From Xylaria sp. FL1777 (taxonomy: Eukaryota > Ascomycota > Sordariomycetes > Xylariales > Xylariaceae), in the NCBI GenBank assembly GCA_022578965.1, contig MU400516.1, positions 552,632-616,631 of the forward strand: DNA of 64,000 nucleotides, read 5' to 3'. Below the pieces are notes generated by a model. It was not told the origin of the DNA, did no database searches, and saw only the letters and a program-made list of their open reading frames with translations. Positions 22,844-34,468 of this stretch are shown here, piece after piece. Within the stretch, counting starts at the first letter, position 1. Each line of letters opens with the position of its first letter. The translations under genes were made by a program, and so were the position numbers.

Positions 22844-23876
22844 ATGGCATTCAACAACATGCCCGACTGGCTCAGGATGTGCGTCCACCCCAACCTACGC
22901 GGTTTTGTTGAGCTACCCCAATGAAACATGGCCATTAGCTAACTGCACTCGCCCATTACAGTCTTCTCCTCATCCTGACATGCGTCTCTTTCGTGCCGCA
23001 GCTCTACCTTCTCGTCCGCCGCCACGGGGACGCCTCGGGTATCAATCTGAAATATGTCTTCGTGAATCTCCTCGGCGCCACAGAGCTGTTCGCCATTAGC
23101 TTTCTCGTCATCGTGGACTACCCCAGCTCATCCAACATCTTCGTGCACAACCCGCGCGAGACCGGCGACTGGATCAACTTGGTCAATTTCGTCGCCATCT
23201 GGATCCTGTGGCTTGTTATGTGAGTAATTTTTCCGATCTTGATGACTATTATAAACCCCTCTACTCTATCGTTAGATGCATTTCGGCTTGTTTCTCGAAG
23301 TAGACTGATAAGCGACCCCCTAGTTTCCTCGTCTGCATTATATACTACTGGCGCGAGAATCGCCCTCTCGCCATATCCGTCGTCGCGACTTATACATTCT
23401 TTTTGATGATATCTGTCGTCCCCGTTTTTATTTATCCAATAGTCAATGCCCATGAGCACTCCGAACCATCATCTCATCAACTCATACTGACGGCTGCTTA
23501 TGTTTGGCTTCATCTATTCTTCATCATACCGGTCGTCACTCTTCTCGCTCTTCTTGCCTTCCTTTTCCAGGCTCGTGAGATTTCAGCTAGACTCCCTGGA
23601 TCCGGCACAGGTGCGCTTAGCGTGGTGGGTGTCGCATTACAGACGGTTGTGTTTGTTATTCTGGCAGCGACGTGGTGTCCCGGTCGACTCGTGTTCGACT
23701 CTCCGAACCCTCTCTTTTTGGTTTGGTACCAGCTCGTGGGATTCGTACCCGTGAATCATGCGTTCTTTGCTCTCGAACAGGCGCTACTTCTTGTCGTTGT
23801 AGGGCGGCATAGGCGCAGCGAGCGACATGAAAGCTCCTACCTCCCCGGTGAAACACAACCCTTGATCAGTAGTTAG
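22844..23876 (+). CDS. Polytopic integral membrane protein with an N-terminal PQ-type segment
   Basis: About seven hydrophobic helices; function unknown to me. The N-terminus MPDWLRMCVHPNLRGF leads to a helix containing CVSFVPQL, resembling the PQ motif of PQ-loop transporters, followed by RRHGDASGINLKYVF and NLLGATELFAISF. A hydrophilic loop with DYPSSSNIF and PRETGDW precedes further helices, and the tail (HRRSERHESSYLPGETQ) is polar, probably cytosolic. Exons: 22844-22906, 22962-23219 and 23324-23876. The second intron is canonical. The first is not settled: a clear intron at 22907-22961 (GT..AG with GCTAAC branch site) leaves the two exons two bases out of phase, although shifting the donor two bases would restore the expected V residue. 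Either a non-canonical donor or a base error is possible. It could be a PQ-loop family transporter. Confidence 0.7.
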
Positions 23877-24039
23877 AGAGAAATGGCCGTCGTACAGGAG
23901 AAGAAATACAATATTACTTTAGCATACGTATTGGGGTACTTCGTGTTTAATACCGTGACCAAGAGGTCAGGTCCAAGGTTTATAAGCTAGCCATTAAGAC
24001 TTACAATATTAGAAAAAGAATTTGGCGAGCCTTTCTGGG

Positions 24040-25530
24040 CTACTCTATCATGATAAACTCAACCGCCTCCGAAGCTGGTACCACCAAGGCGCTGCGTCCC
24101 CCGTTATCCTGCGGCTTGGTAACGTACCCAACGACCCAGGGAGGTAAGCTCACAAATGTCTCCTTGTGCTCCTCTTTGGTTCCCCAATCCCACCATTCTA
24201 CAACCGTCCCTTTAAAAAAATAACGGAAGATGTCACCGGGGACCGAATCGCTGGGTAGGAGACTCCAAAGGCCGTTCTGAAGCCATGTCTTAGTAGTCCA
24301 TTCTTCTCCTAGACGTAAGCTCACAAAGTGTTCGTTCATGTCTTCTTGCGCGACAGAAACCACGAGGTCGGGGTCGTCGACAAATAGAGTACCTCCGCAA
24401 CCTCCGTCGTCGAGGTCGCAGCCCTCCCAGCTGCACCCCTTGTCGCGAGAGCGGTAAAGACGCTCACCGTGCCGTTCGCCCTGCGGGTTAAGGAAAGCTT
24501 GGGTGTGAAATATGATAGCCCGTGCTTGAGATGTAATTTCCTGGCCCACTAGACCGTCGTATTTCACTTTCATAACCACTTCGAATGAAGCCTGGCGTGT
24601 GACTGTGGCCGCGCACGCGAGAGTAACTGTGAGGGCTGGGGTACTAGGCCTATAAAGAAATAATAGCCGATATCAGCTCCCCAAATAAATGCAAGAGGAG
24701 GGGACCCGGTGAAAGGAAGAAACGAAAAGGAAACTCACACACGCTCAGATAAACCAATGGGTGAGGGTGTTCTTCGCTTGATGTGGCTTGATCGCCACTG
24801 CTGCTCCAGCGAATTTGCGCTGAAAAAACCTTCCGAGGCCTCAACCTTGGCGCGATCAGGCCATGGTTGCGCTTCCGACTGCGCCGTGAAAGTCACGCGT
24901 GCACCACCCGGTATCACCAACCTATGTCCGGGCGTGGGTGATACCTCCCTCCTTATCTCGGTGCCGATGTTCTCCTTGATACTGCCCCATTCCCACATCG
25001 TTTGTTCCGTGCCGGGATACAGCAACGTGTATGTCTCGCCGGCTTGAAGGGCGCGGTAGTAGCGCTCTGGCGGGTTGGCCACGAAAGAGAAGTGGTCACC
25101 CGGGGCAAGCTCCCGGAGATGTTGATTGTGGCCATTGACCAAGATGGCGTCCTTATTGGGAAGAGGCACAATCCCGGTGTGGTGGTCTACGGAAATAACT
25201 TCAAAGCCTCCTTCCTTTCCTACGTGCCGCAGGAGCACGAAGCCAGATGGGGAAAAGGCGTCGATAGTCGGGCTCCAGCGGATAATGCATCTTCGGTCCT
25301 GGGAGTCGCCTTGTGCCCTACGTAATGTGAAGTCGATTTGGTAGGGTAGAGTGAGTGAGAAGTGCGAGGAAGCAGAGAACTCCAGGAAAATTCGTGGGCC
25401 CTCTGGGCTGTGGTGAGGTGAGAACTTGACACAGTGACGTTGCTGACGGCTTTGTTTCTAATGCAACTTACGATACGTCTGCTTCCCCGAATTTTACAAA
25501 GGATTGAATATCGGCCTCTGTCGTGGACAT
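24040..25530 (-). CDS. Hypothetical protein of about 449 residues, no recognised domain
   Basis: I do not recognise a family. Exons 25477-25530, 24739-25424 and 24040-24649 sum to 450 codons. The second intron is well supported (GT|GTGAGT donor, phase preserved). The first is weaker: a GTATCG donor after GEAD is needed to keep phase, while the better-looking GTAAGT five bases on does not fit. The protein lacks a signal peptide and membrane helices. It begins MSTTEADIQSFVKFGEAD, has a beta-rich look with repeated aromatic residues (RYYRALQAGETYTLLYPG, TVVEWWDWGTKEEH), and seems to contain two related halves, each with a W[ED]WG motif near a glycine- or charge-rich strand. A paired beta-sandwich is possible, but that is inference. 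Confidence 0.65.
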
Positions 25531-26273
25531 TTTACAACTTGTAGCAGAAGGATGAGGTCGCAAAAGTTCGAATGGTAGAGGGTTACTAAGATATAATTAA
25601 AGCCTGAGCCAGTAGTTGTGCTGAATAGTCGATAGTTAAGTAAGTGTCTGCCTAATCACGGTGTCAGCTACAGGATTAGGGATAGTCAGCATATAGGAAC
25701 GCGAACCAGGAGCAATTATTTATGGGAAAGAGAGGGCATTAAAGCCAACCACTTATACGACTATTTATGTATACTATGTAAGGAGCCTGTAGCTTTCTGA
25801 ACCCTGCGACAGCTAGCTAAGTGCCACTCTATTGCACCTTGAAGCCATCCCAACTACACCAGTCTATACAGCCAACAAACAAAAGTAGCAAGACCCTAAT
25901 ATAAAAGACCAATACTCTAGATTTTCTTCCCTACCCACAGCTATAAAGCTTCCATGCTTCATATACGTTGGCCCAATTTGGCAAGTGACCAAATGCGGAC
26001 TACGGAGGACTTCACTCCACCAGAACAGTGTATAAGTGCTTTTACTTACACGGCCAACGAGCCTCGATGATTGACGTCTGTAGGCTAAAGCTTGAAGCTA
26101 CAAGAATTCGGAAGTACATAAAAGACTTGTTTCCCTCATCTCGAGTGAATCGGAATCATCTCTGCTAATGCATTCCGCTACTCTATCTGATCAGAGTGGC
26201 AATATTGTCTCTTTAAAACCTACCTCCGTCTAGTCTCCCCCTTTTCCCACTAGCATCCTTGTGAGATAGGAAA
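25531..26273. other. Divergent promoter region, hypothetical protein / GH5
   Basis: 743 bp upstream of both divergent genes. No gene seen. The ACATAAAAG stretch near 26115 is a weak TATA-like candidate for the GH5 gene. Confidence 0.5.
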
Positions 26274-27770
26274 ATGGCTACAGTTAAGACATTTTGCCTC
26301 TTACTACTAACAGCCATAGGCACGTTTGCTCTGCCACCGTCGCCGAAACGCGGTCGGCTTTCTCCTGTCGTCCGCGAAGCTTCAAGACTTCTGGTAGACG
26401 GCAAACAGTGGAAGGCGGTAGGTCCAAATGTATATTGGCTTGGCCTAGACGAGAATGTGATTCCGCCGACTGGAGAGCCATATGATCCATCGACGCATTC
26501 CAGCTATCCTACTAAAGAGCGAGTTACTGAGGTGATGGCCATGGTGAGTGCTCTAGGCGGCACCAGTAAGTAATTTCTTGAATGGCTCTCCTCTTGTTTG
26601 GTCCATTTGAAGAGAGCATGGTCCCTCTTTGGGACTAGAAACGTTCGTCGGCCACGCCCAAAACCTCAGTAGCTGATTTTGAGTGTCGTAGTGATCAGAA
26701 CACATACTCTCGGCGTTAGCACTGGGAATCCTCTTAGTATCTGGCCCAAGAAGGGCGTAGTGAACGAAGAAGCGTTCAAAATCATCGATTGGGCCGTGTA
26801 TCAAGCGGGCTTATATGGTGTTAGACTACTTGTGCCTCTTGTCGACAATTATGTAAGTATTCACTTTCCACGTCCTCGAGTAGAGATACTAAATGAATAG
26901 GACTATTACCACGGTGGGAAATACAACTTCTTGCGTTGGGCTGGTTTCGACCTAACTCAAGCTAAGGATAGCAACAACCCGGCGGTTCAGCAATTCTACA
27001 CAAACACAACTATCGTTTCTACATTCAAGGATTACATTAAGACCCTCCTGACACATAGGAACCAGTACAACAACCTTACTTATGCAGAGGACACTACCAT
27101 CTTTGCGTATGAGACCGGGAATGAGCTTCTGGGACCCATCTGGGGAGACATGAACTGCCCGGCAGACTGGGTGCGAGACATCGCAACATACGTTAAGAGT
27201 CTCGCTCCGCAAAAGCTAGTCTTCGACGGCACATACGGCATCAACAAGACACATCTCAGCATTGAGGAGGTAGATGTGTTCTCTGACCACTTCTACCCAG
27301 CCGATAATTCGAAGCTACAAGCGGACATCAATGCCGTAGAGGGTGCCGGGAAAGTCTACTTCGCGGGTGAATACGACTGGGTAGGGACCTCAGGAGGTGC
27401 TTCACTCGAATCATTCTTCCAGATCCTGGAAAACAGTCCAGTAGTCGGGGGGGACGCATTTTGGAGTCTATTTGGGAGAAACGGCCCCGATTGTAGTGTA
27501 AGTGACTTCTCGACGGCCAAATCTAACCGCTCGGCCTATTCCTTCTGAGAGAGATGACTAATAAGGGGGTACTAGACGTTCGTGAATCACAGCGACGGGT
27601 TTACGCTGCAATATGGGAATCCGAAGAACACGGCTTACACGAACAGTAGAATCCAGCTCATCCGGAAACACTTCATTGCTATGAGTCAGGGCAGGGTTAT
27701 CGACTCTAGAGAGCCACTTCCGCCCGTCCCTTGCCCTGCTCCCCCGCCGCAAGCACTGAGGCTGAAATAG
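26274..27770 (+). CDS. Secreted GH5 beta-mannanase-like glycoside hydrolase
   Basis: A clan GH-A retaining glycosidase, most like the mannan endo-1,4-beta-mannosidase group of GH5, acting on mannans outside the cell. Four exons (26274-26565, 26692-26852, 26901-27497, 27576-27770) give 414 residues with all phases consistent. Residues 1-20 form a signal peptide (FCLLLLTAIGTFALPP). The barrel starts with VDGKQWKAVGPNVYWLG. The acid/base motif is YETGNEL with Glu226 after Asn225, and the nucleophile lies in YFAGEYDW at Glu308; SDHFYP gives the conserved His-Tyr. N-glycosylation sequons (NTT, NLT, NKT) are present. No carbohydrate-binding module is attached. It converges with the GH7 gene 376 bp away. 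Substrate within GH5 is inferred and could be another beta-mannoside. Confidence 0.88.
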
Positions 27771-28146
27771 GAGGGGGTCCATAGTTCTGTGTAAGGGCGT
27801 TAACACTTACTTAGTAAGCGGATGAAAAGCAGTTTATTTTTAAGCTCAAGAAACGCCTCCCTGAAACTACTCTTCACCCTGCGGCGATACCATGGATATC
27901 TATTACCGTTCGGGAACTTGTGCTATCGATGGTGTTGCTCTACTCCTTCAAATCACGGACACTAGCTCTCCTAGTTTCATAGATCGAGGGGTGCGTTCCC
28001 TACTTAGCGTAATAAGGTGGCGGGTAGAGTATACGTGGAAAATCTATTGAAGAATAACGTATATACAAAGCATCTTCGATACCATCCACTTTAACTAAAC
28101 AGGAAAAGTCCAGCTAGACACCTCTAACCCACCGTCCTTTTATCAT
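27771..28146. other. Convergent spacer, GH5 / GH7
   Basis: 376 bp of shared 3' region between two converging CAZyme genes. Nothing else is seen. Confidence 0.6.
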
Positions 28147-29918
28147 CTACAAGCATTGATAGTAACTAGATAGTGTCAGCATCTACTGGTATAGCAGGCT
28201 GTTAAGAACCGTTTACTTACTAGTCATTGAGTTTAGTGCATTTATACGGGCTGGCACAACTCTTCGGGCCACTGTATCCAATACCGTCGCATTGGCCCCA
28301 GTGAGACTGCGTTGCGGCAGGAGTCGATGACGTGGTAGTAGGAGTGGATTTCGTGGTAGTCGTCGTAGTAGTAGAGTCCTGGAACGTGGATCCGATGTCT
28401 CCCCATCGGATGTTGCTGAAGATGACGTGCGTCTTCGGGTTGTTTTGTGCAATCAGGGACGGGTTACCTTCAGTGGCGCTGCAAGGTCCGTTAGAGCCAG
28501 AGTCGAGCCAGTTCATGAATTGGCCGGCATCGTTCCAGATGGCGAACGTCAAGACCATCCCGCGGCCCAATGCTTGGCCCATTGTTGTCAAGCTGCCGAA
28601 TTGGGCGGCGCTGCCATCAGCTGCGTTACATGACTCAGTGGTGATGATATCGCCCTTGGGGTCAGCACTGGGGATGACCTTGCCGTTCTGCATATACTTG
28701 CGGCTGATCGATGTTAAAGTGCCGGTTCTGGTCCCATCGTCAGTGTTGAATTGGGTGATGATCGTAAAGGGCTTTGATGTGTCGACTGTGCCGCCGGGCC
28801 CGTAGTAGTTGGTGTACCCCTTAGCATAAGGATTGAGACCGCAGCCCCCCTTATCACAATCGGTTTCACTACATGGGTGAGGTGTAAATGCATGAGCCCG
28901 GGAGTTAGCCTCCAAGACTAGTAAGCAGTTAAGTTAGTAACATGATGGGTTGAGAGGCACGATGATAGAGCATAGATGCAACACCATAATCTGTAAGCAT
29001 AAAACCAACTCCCCGGCGATAGTACTGAGAGAAATGAAACAAGGAACGCATATAAGAACGACTTACTATCCATCTCGTTACAGCAGTAACCTGAACCGTT
29101 CGTGTTCAGGGTACCATTTTTCCATGTTTGGACCGGGCATTGAGCATCGCAATACCCAGACCCAAAGCTGGCGCCCCCAGTGTTATACTCGTTTCGGCCA
29201 CCGGTCTTATCCATTTCGCCCAGATACAACGCACCATTCTCACCACAGGGCAACGTAGACAAGTCAACAGTAAAGGTCAGCTCTTGTCCAAGTAATTGTA
29301 GCATTTCGTAGTTGCCATCAGCACCCAGGAGGTAGAGACGCGGAGAAGCGTTCTGAGCCTCTCCGTCTTCGTTGATGGTGTACTGATACATCGTCAAGGT
29401 ATCACCAGATGTTGAGACGCCATTGTTTGTATAGTTCGAATCCCCCTGGACGAAGCAGTTTTGTGCGCAAGTGGCTTCATCAGGACAGAGAGTTGCGTTC
29501 ACTCCAGAGGCGGTCGTGCAAGATAGCCAGTCACTAGTATGGAACCAATGGTAGCCCCAGTCAATAACTACAGATCTATTATTTGCGACGCAGCCACCTG
29601 TCTTGGTACACTTATAGACGGTAAGCGCAGGGTGCTCTGCTATGTGTTAATATGCGCTAATAGATTCTAGATTTGTCATTCTAGAATATCTAGGATATGG
29701 CCAATATTTTGACAAGGAGCGTGAGGTTAACTTACTGTGTGCATATTAGCTCGCCATTCAAGAAGTTGTTTATGGGGTATGAAGGGGGAAATCTGGACAT
29801 AACTCAAGGATATTTCTACATACCGATCTGCCTGGTCATCAGGGTTCTGAGCACTGGCAAGCTGGCAGCCAGCCAGGACCACCACGGTCGTCAGCACGCT
29901 TCTGAAGCTTGGCGCCAT
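28147..29918 (-). CDS. GH7 endo-beta-1,4-glucanase with C-terminal CBM1
   Basis: Retaining cellulase of the endoglucanase I (Cel7B) type, cutting internal bonds of cellulose. Exons 29737-29918 region (exact end 29736), 29067-29634, 28221-28917 and 28147-28165 total 488 residues. A signal peptide covers 1-24 (CQLASAQ). The GH7 body shows [34 protein letters not shown] and the catalytic motif [16 protein letters not shown], with nucleophile Glu248, Asp250 and acid/base Glu253; the motif is split by an intron. The short catalytic-site spacing and MDILE reading point to an endoglucanase rather than a cellobiohydrolase. A Thr-rich linker precedes the CBM1 ([24 protein letters not shown]). A final 19-nt exon supplies YYYQCL, completing the CBM. 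Reading through exon 1 leaves about 33 extra residues before the catalytic domain; that junction is uncertain. Confidence 0.92.
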
Positions 29919-31463
29919 GTTGAAGAAGCCGAGGTAATAGTTGTCAAATAGCAACAGCACCTGAGTGACAAGCCAAGCCCGACATGATTGTTTTCATCTT
30001 GCTGGGACCTGACATATTTATGTTTCAGAGTATGTATCCCTCGTCGAGCTCAACCTAGGAAGCCTCCCGACTTCCCGGCTTTGCGGATTCTAGTTGCTGT
30101 GAGGTCCGCGAATCAGAAGTGGTTGAGGTCCGCGTCCCACGGAGAGATCCCGATGAGGACATCGGAGTCACACTGCCGGAGAATCTGAGCGCCACTAGAA
30201 CAAGGTCCCGGATGCCACCATTCCAGTTATGTCCTGCACTCAATGCTTGGTCTTGCCTGAATCAAGTGTCTAGTCCTCCAAGTGACTTGCGGAGCAAGTG
30301 CATTGGCCCCTACATTGCACACGCCTTCGGATCTTCGGGGGTGTGAGCCGCCTTATCCTCCTCGGTTCTCAGAGAAACAACAAGTAATCCTGTTTAGTAT
30401 GACCATAGGTACGTTCTCATCATCGCTAGTGCTCTCAAATCTTCTTACGGGCCGAATATGGTTTGACTGTGAAACGAAACGAGAGCTATGTGTGGATAAT
30501 CGATCGCAAGATCTCTTGCTGCATGTCGCTTGGCATTTAACGATCTCTCTAGGTAGATCGCATCCCGAGAGTCTGGTTGTGTTATGATGTGATCAATTTA
30601 AGTTCGGCAGATCTACCTAACACCATCTTTTCCATGCTCCGGGAACATGCTGGTTATCCTAAATCTAAGCATGGCGATCGATGTAACTGCACTGAATCCC
30701 GAGAATGAGTATGAGATAGTTATTGCGTGCTGGGGCACATCTTATGTGTTGTGAAAACCTAAGCTCGCATTTACTCTTCTCAACACGCCTAATCATATGT
30801 CATTAGTACATCTAGCAAGCAAGTAAACACACATGGTTCATTTCATTCTAATTTAGTCAGGGTAATCTACAATGTCTACTTACATGTACAGTAATCACCC
30901 ACAAGGAACCGGCTTGCTGGAGTTTCCCCTTCTGGCTTCCGCAGGTCTCTCGGGTCGGGTTTCATACTCTCGATGGCTAGTCGCTGGAACATAGTTCGAA
31001 TTTAGTATTCGACTAGAGAGAAAGAGAGCCCCAAAGTCGTCAGATTTTGAGGAAGAAGATTCGAAATCATCTTTAGTCTGTAAGTCTATAATGCATTGTC
31101 TTTAATGAACTCTTTAATGAAGGGGTAGGAATTTGATAATAGTACCTGGTGTACCCTTCCTCGAATACCTCACAATTAGGTAGCAGACAGTGCTATTCTT
31201 AAAATTAGGGGCTCCTAGATCTAAGTATGGTACCTACAGTAGGTAAGATAGGCGCCACAACTGGAAGCTACATCGTAGAGGAATCACCTAGAATCTGGGG
31301 TAGGTAAATAAGTAACTTACCTCAGCTTGCCCAATCAGAGCTAGCCCCGTTTTACCCGTGTGTGAACCAGGATGTACAAGCTACCGGGATTTCCACCCAA
31401 AGCCCGTACCCACAGCTTCAAGCTTGCCATGAGCAGCAGTTCCTCCCCGATGCGGACGACAAG
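29919..31463. other. Divergent intergenic region, GH7 / PER1
   Basis: About 1.5 kb between divergent genes. It should hold the cellulase promoter. TAGGTA-type motifs lie at 31229-31320. No gene recognised. Confidence 0.55.
30015..30022 (-). promoter_or_regulatory. TATA-like element of the GH7 gene
   Basis: CATAAATA on the minus strand, about 100 bp upstream of the ATG at 29918. Position fits a core promoter; unproven. Confidence 0.35.
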
Positions 31464-32809
31464 ATGCCCATACGATGGAAGACGGCCACACCCTCCCCTG
31501 CGCTGCTGTTGCTCATAGGTCTAATAGTCTGCCTGCTGGTCCAGACGGCCGAGGCCTCGCTCGGTGATCGGCTGCCCGAGTTTCGAGAATGCGTCGAGGT
31601 TCGTGATGCCATCGCCCGTAACAGAGCTCCAAGAACGCGCGCGCGCAGGTCTGGAAACAACAAGTCGTATGCAAGAGACACTGACTCGCCGATCACAGGT
31701 GTGCGACCGTGAGAATTGCGATCCGAACAACGACCCAACACCCATACGTAAGCTCACTTCATCACTCCCGCTACCGCTACCACTTCCACTTCCACTACCG
31801 TTACTGCTACCGTCGCGGTCACGACGACGGCCCTTTCTTAGTCGCCTCATACCAACAAGCACCCGAACTACACCAGCGCCAGCACCAAACACAGTGCAAT
31901 TGCTAACATCTATCTTTGCGCTTCCCATGTAGCCCTCCACCACCGCCTCCTCCTCTGGACATGTGCGCAAGAATGCGACTACACGTGCCAGCACATCACG
32001 ACGACGCGGCGCCTCGCGGCCGGCCAGCCGATCACGCAATTCCACGGGAAGTGGCCGTTCGTGCGGGTGCTGGGCATGCAGGAGCCCTTCTCGGTGGTCT
32101 TCAGCCTGGGAAACCTGGCGGCGCACCAGACGGGGCTCGCGCGGCTGCGTGAGCGCGTGCCGCCCAGCTACCCCATGCGCCGGTACTACGAGGTCTTCGC
32201 CTACTTCGGCATGGCCGCCTGGGTCTTCAGCTCCGTCTTCCACACGCGCGACTTCGCCGCCACCGAGCAGCTTGACTACTTCGGCGCCGGCGCCAGCGTC
32301 CTCTACGGCATGTACTACGCCCTCGTGCGCGTCGCCCGCCTCGACTTGCCCACTCCGCGCCGCCGCAGCGTCCTGCGCCTCTGGACCGTCTTCTGCTGCG
32401 CCCTCTACGTCGCCCACGTCGCCTACCTCAAGCTCTGGCGCTGGGACTACACCTATAACATGGCCGCGAACCTCGTCGTCGGCATGGTGCACAACCTGCT
32501 GTGGTCCTACTTCAGCTGGAAGCGGTGGAAAGAAACCGGCCAGACCTGGGCTATCTGGCCGAGTATGCTGGTGGCCTGGATCATGCTGGTCATGAGCCTG
32601 GAGCTGCTTGACTTTCCGCCGCTGTGGGGTGCATTAGACGCTCACAGCTTATGGCATCTTGGTACAATAGCCCCGGCCATTCTATGGTACAAGTACGTTT
32701 ATAATTCCCACTAGAATCCAGACGAATTTCGCTCACACCGCATAGCTTCATGATTAAAGACTCGCAAGATTTGGCCAAGGCTGCGAAACTAAAGGAGGTC
32801 AAGGCTTGA
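31464..32809 (+). CDS. PER1: Per1-like GPI-anchor lipid remodelling protein
   Basis: ER multi-pass protein of the Per1/PGAP3 family, needed to remove the unsaturated acyl chain from GPI anchors so that sorting into ordered membranes works. Four exons (31464-31598, 31699-31747, 31933-32692, 32746-32809) give 335 residues in phase. A signal peptide (LLLLIGLIVCLLVQTAEAS) is followed by a lumenal Cys-rich segment (FRECVEVCDRENC, WTCAQECDYTCQ), then QFHGKWPFVRVLGMQEPFSV, and about seven helices with the conserved SSVFHTRDF, EQLDYFGAGA and a final HSLWHLGT. Exon 4 gives the polar tail WYNFMIKDSQDL. The start at 31464 puts the signal peptide first; an in-frame ATG at 31362 would bury it. Exon 3 is GC-rich, with G-ending then C-ending codons. 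Confidence 0.93.
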
Positions 32810-34468
32810 TACGAATCCAGCTAGGTTGTCGAAACGGAACAGTTTACATGTTATATAGTTGAGGACTGAACTTTCTCGGACATGGAAAAATGCGTACATA
32901 TACCAATACCGTTTAAAAACATAGCAAGTGAATACTGAAACTTGAGGGCGTCTGATTTGACATCAAAACGCCTAATAACTATTTAATATGATAACTGATG
33001 GTCGCTTGACAATGCAACGCATTCGCCAGTAGTTCAATGATGTACAATAAATAATAAATCAAGCGTATAGGTCCTTCATATCATGTCTCGTCTTCAACTC
33101 GTCGGTAACAGTCAAACCCTTCGTTCGCAATACGTGAATCAAGCAAAGCGTCGGCGAATAAAAACCTATCTCGAGAACACGTCAGCAAGCAAGGTCTCCC
33201 AATACTAAAATCGCACAAGAGAAGCCTCTAATCTCTCATCTCCCAAGAAACATCCAACATCAGAAACCAGATAAAGTATAAGCATAACGCATTCCCCACC
33301 TCCACCACCGCGCCGCCTCGAGGCCCTACTGCCCGCCTTGCACGCGGCAGCACGTGGCGATGCACACGCGTACTCGTCGGGTCTCGGACACAAGGGCGGT
33401 CAAGTAACGAATGGGGAAGCCGAGGGGGGGCAAGGGAAAAAGAGCCCCAGTAGAACAGCATTAACCGTCTGCTGAAGGCCCCTTTCCCAAACCCCCGAGG
33501 ACGGTCTCATACGGCTCTTCCTATTGAGTTTTGGTAGGTTGGACACTTGCGTGTCGGAGTCATCATCGTAGGATGCGAGAGAGAGAGAGAGAGAGAGGTA
33601 GTTTACTGTATGGATAGATGAATGGATGCGCTAGATAAAAAGAGAAGCTTACCGGTGGATTGGAACTACCACGAAGCTTGCTTCACAAGTCACAAGGGAC
33701 GACCGGCGGGCAAGGTGCAAGAATAGAAGAATTGCGTGTGTGATGGTCGAAACGACTTACGAATGGTAGGGTAACAAGGAAATGAAATTCTATGAAAGAA
33801 GTTGATGAGGAAAATTTGTTGAAGTGTAATGTATTTAAGAGTGGGTCGGTTGGTAGACAAAGTGGCGGGTAGAAAGTGACAGCTGTCAGCAGGCGGCTAG
33901 GATTATGTACATTTTGTAAAGCTGTCACTTTGCTTGACTCTCTTCGTATAGTATACAGCTGAGTCTAACGTCTAAATAACTACTTGCTAACTCTTTTCAA
34001 AGTTAATATGAGTATTATTATGTGCTTGTCACTAAACGTGGTCTTTCGTTCAGATATTAGGGTGGATAATGTTGTATTAAGAACAGTCGCTACCGTCTGG
34101 ATAACGTAATCTGAAAAGTGATGCAGCCACTACTGCTGTATAATCCCAAGAGCCATTATATTGGCCCTCCACCATGGTCTCTAACGAATAACGCTCCTTG
34201 ATGTACGAGGAAATCAAAGTGCTATGGGATGACATGTGTGTACAATAATCAGAGGGGCATTTCTCTTTTACCCGAACAACATTCTTGGCAACTTCTCTTC
34301 ATATCAAGAACAATCTGAGGATTAACTTCTGTATCCTCCTATCTGTCCATTCATCGTCGTAACATCGTAAAAGAACATCTGCCCATATGCAGTGGTAGAT
34401 TGAGTTGACTCATAGCAGAGCTGGATGGCCAACCTTTCTAAGCGGCGAAAGCCTACAGCTATTCATTG
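32810..34468. other. Convergent intergenic region, PER1 / C2H2 factor
   Basis: About 1.66 kb. It contains a GA microsatellite at 33576-33597. Short open frames around 33205-33461 and 33683-33928 show no motifs. No gene is called. Confidence 0.55.
33576..33597. repeat. (GA)n microsatellite
   Basis: An uninterrupted run of about 11 GA units in non-coding DNA. Confidence 0.95.

Noticed and set aside
28220..28225. A truncated CBM1 in the GH7 enzyme
   Set aside because: The apparent stop is made by an exon-intron boundary; splicing restores the conserved end.
28332..28805. 157-codon frame antisense to the GH7 gene
   Set aside because: Complement of a conserved cellulase exon; no motif of its own.
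31521..32492. 323-codon open frame antisense to PER1
   Set aside because: It mirrors the GC-rich exon of PER1, is full of Arg/Glu/His low complexity and has no motif; a compositional shadow.
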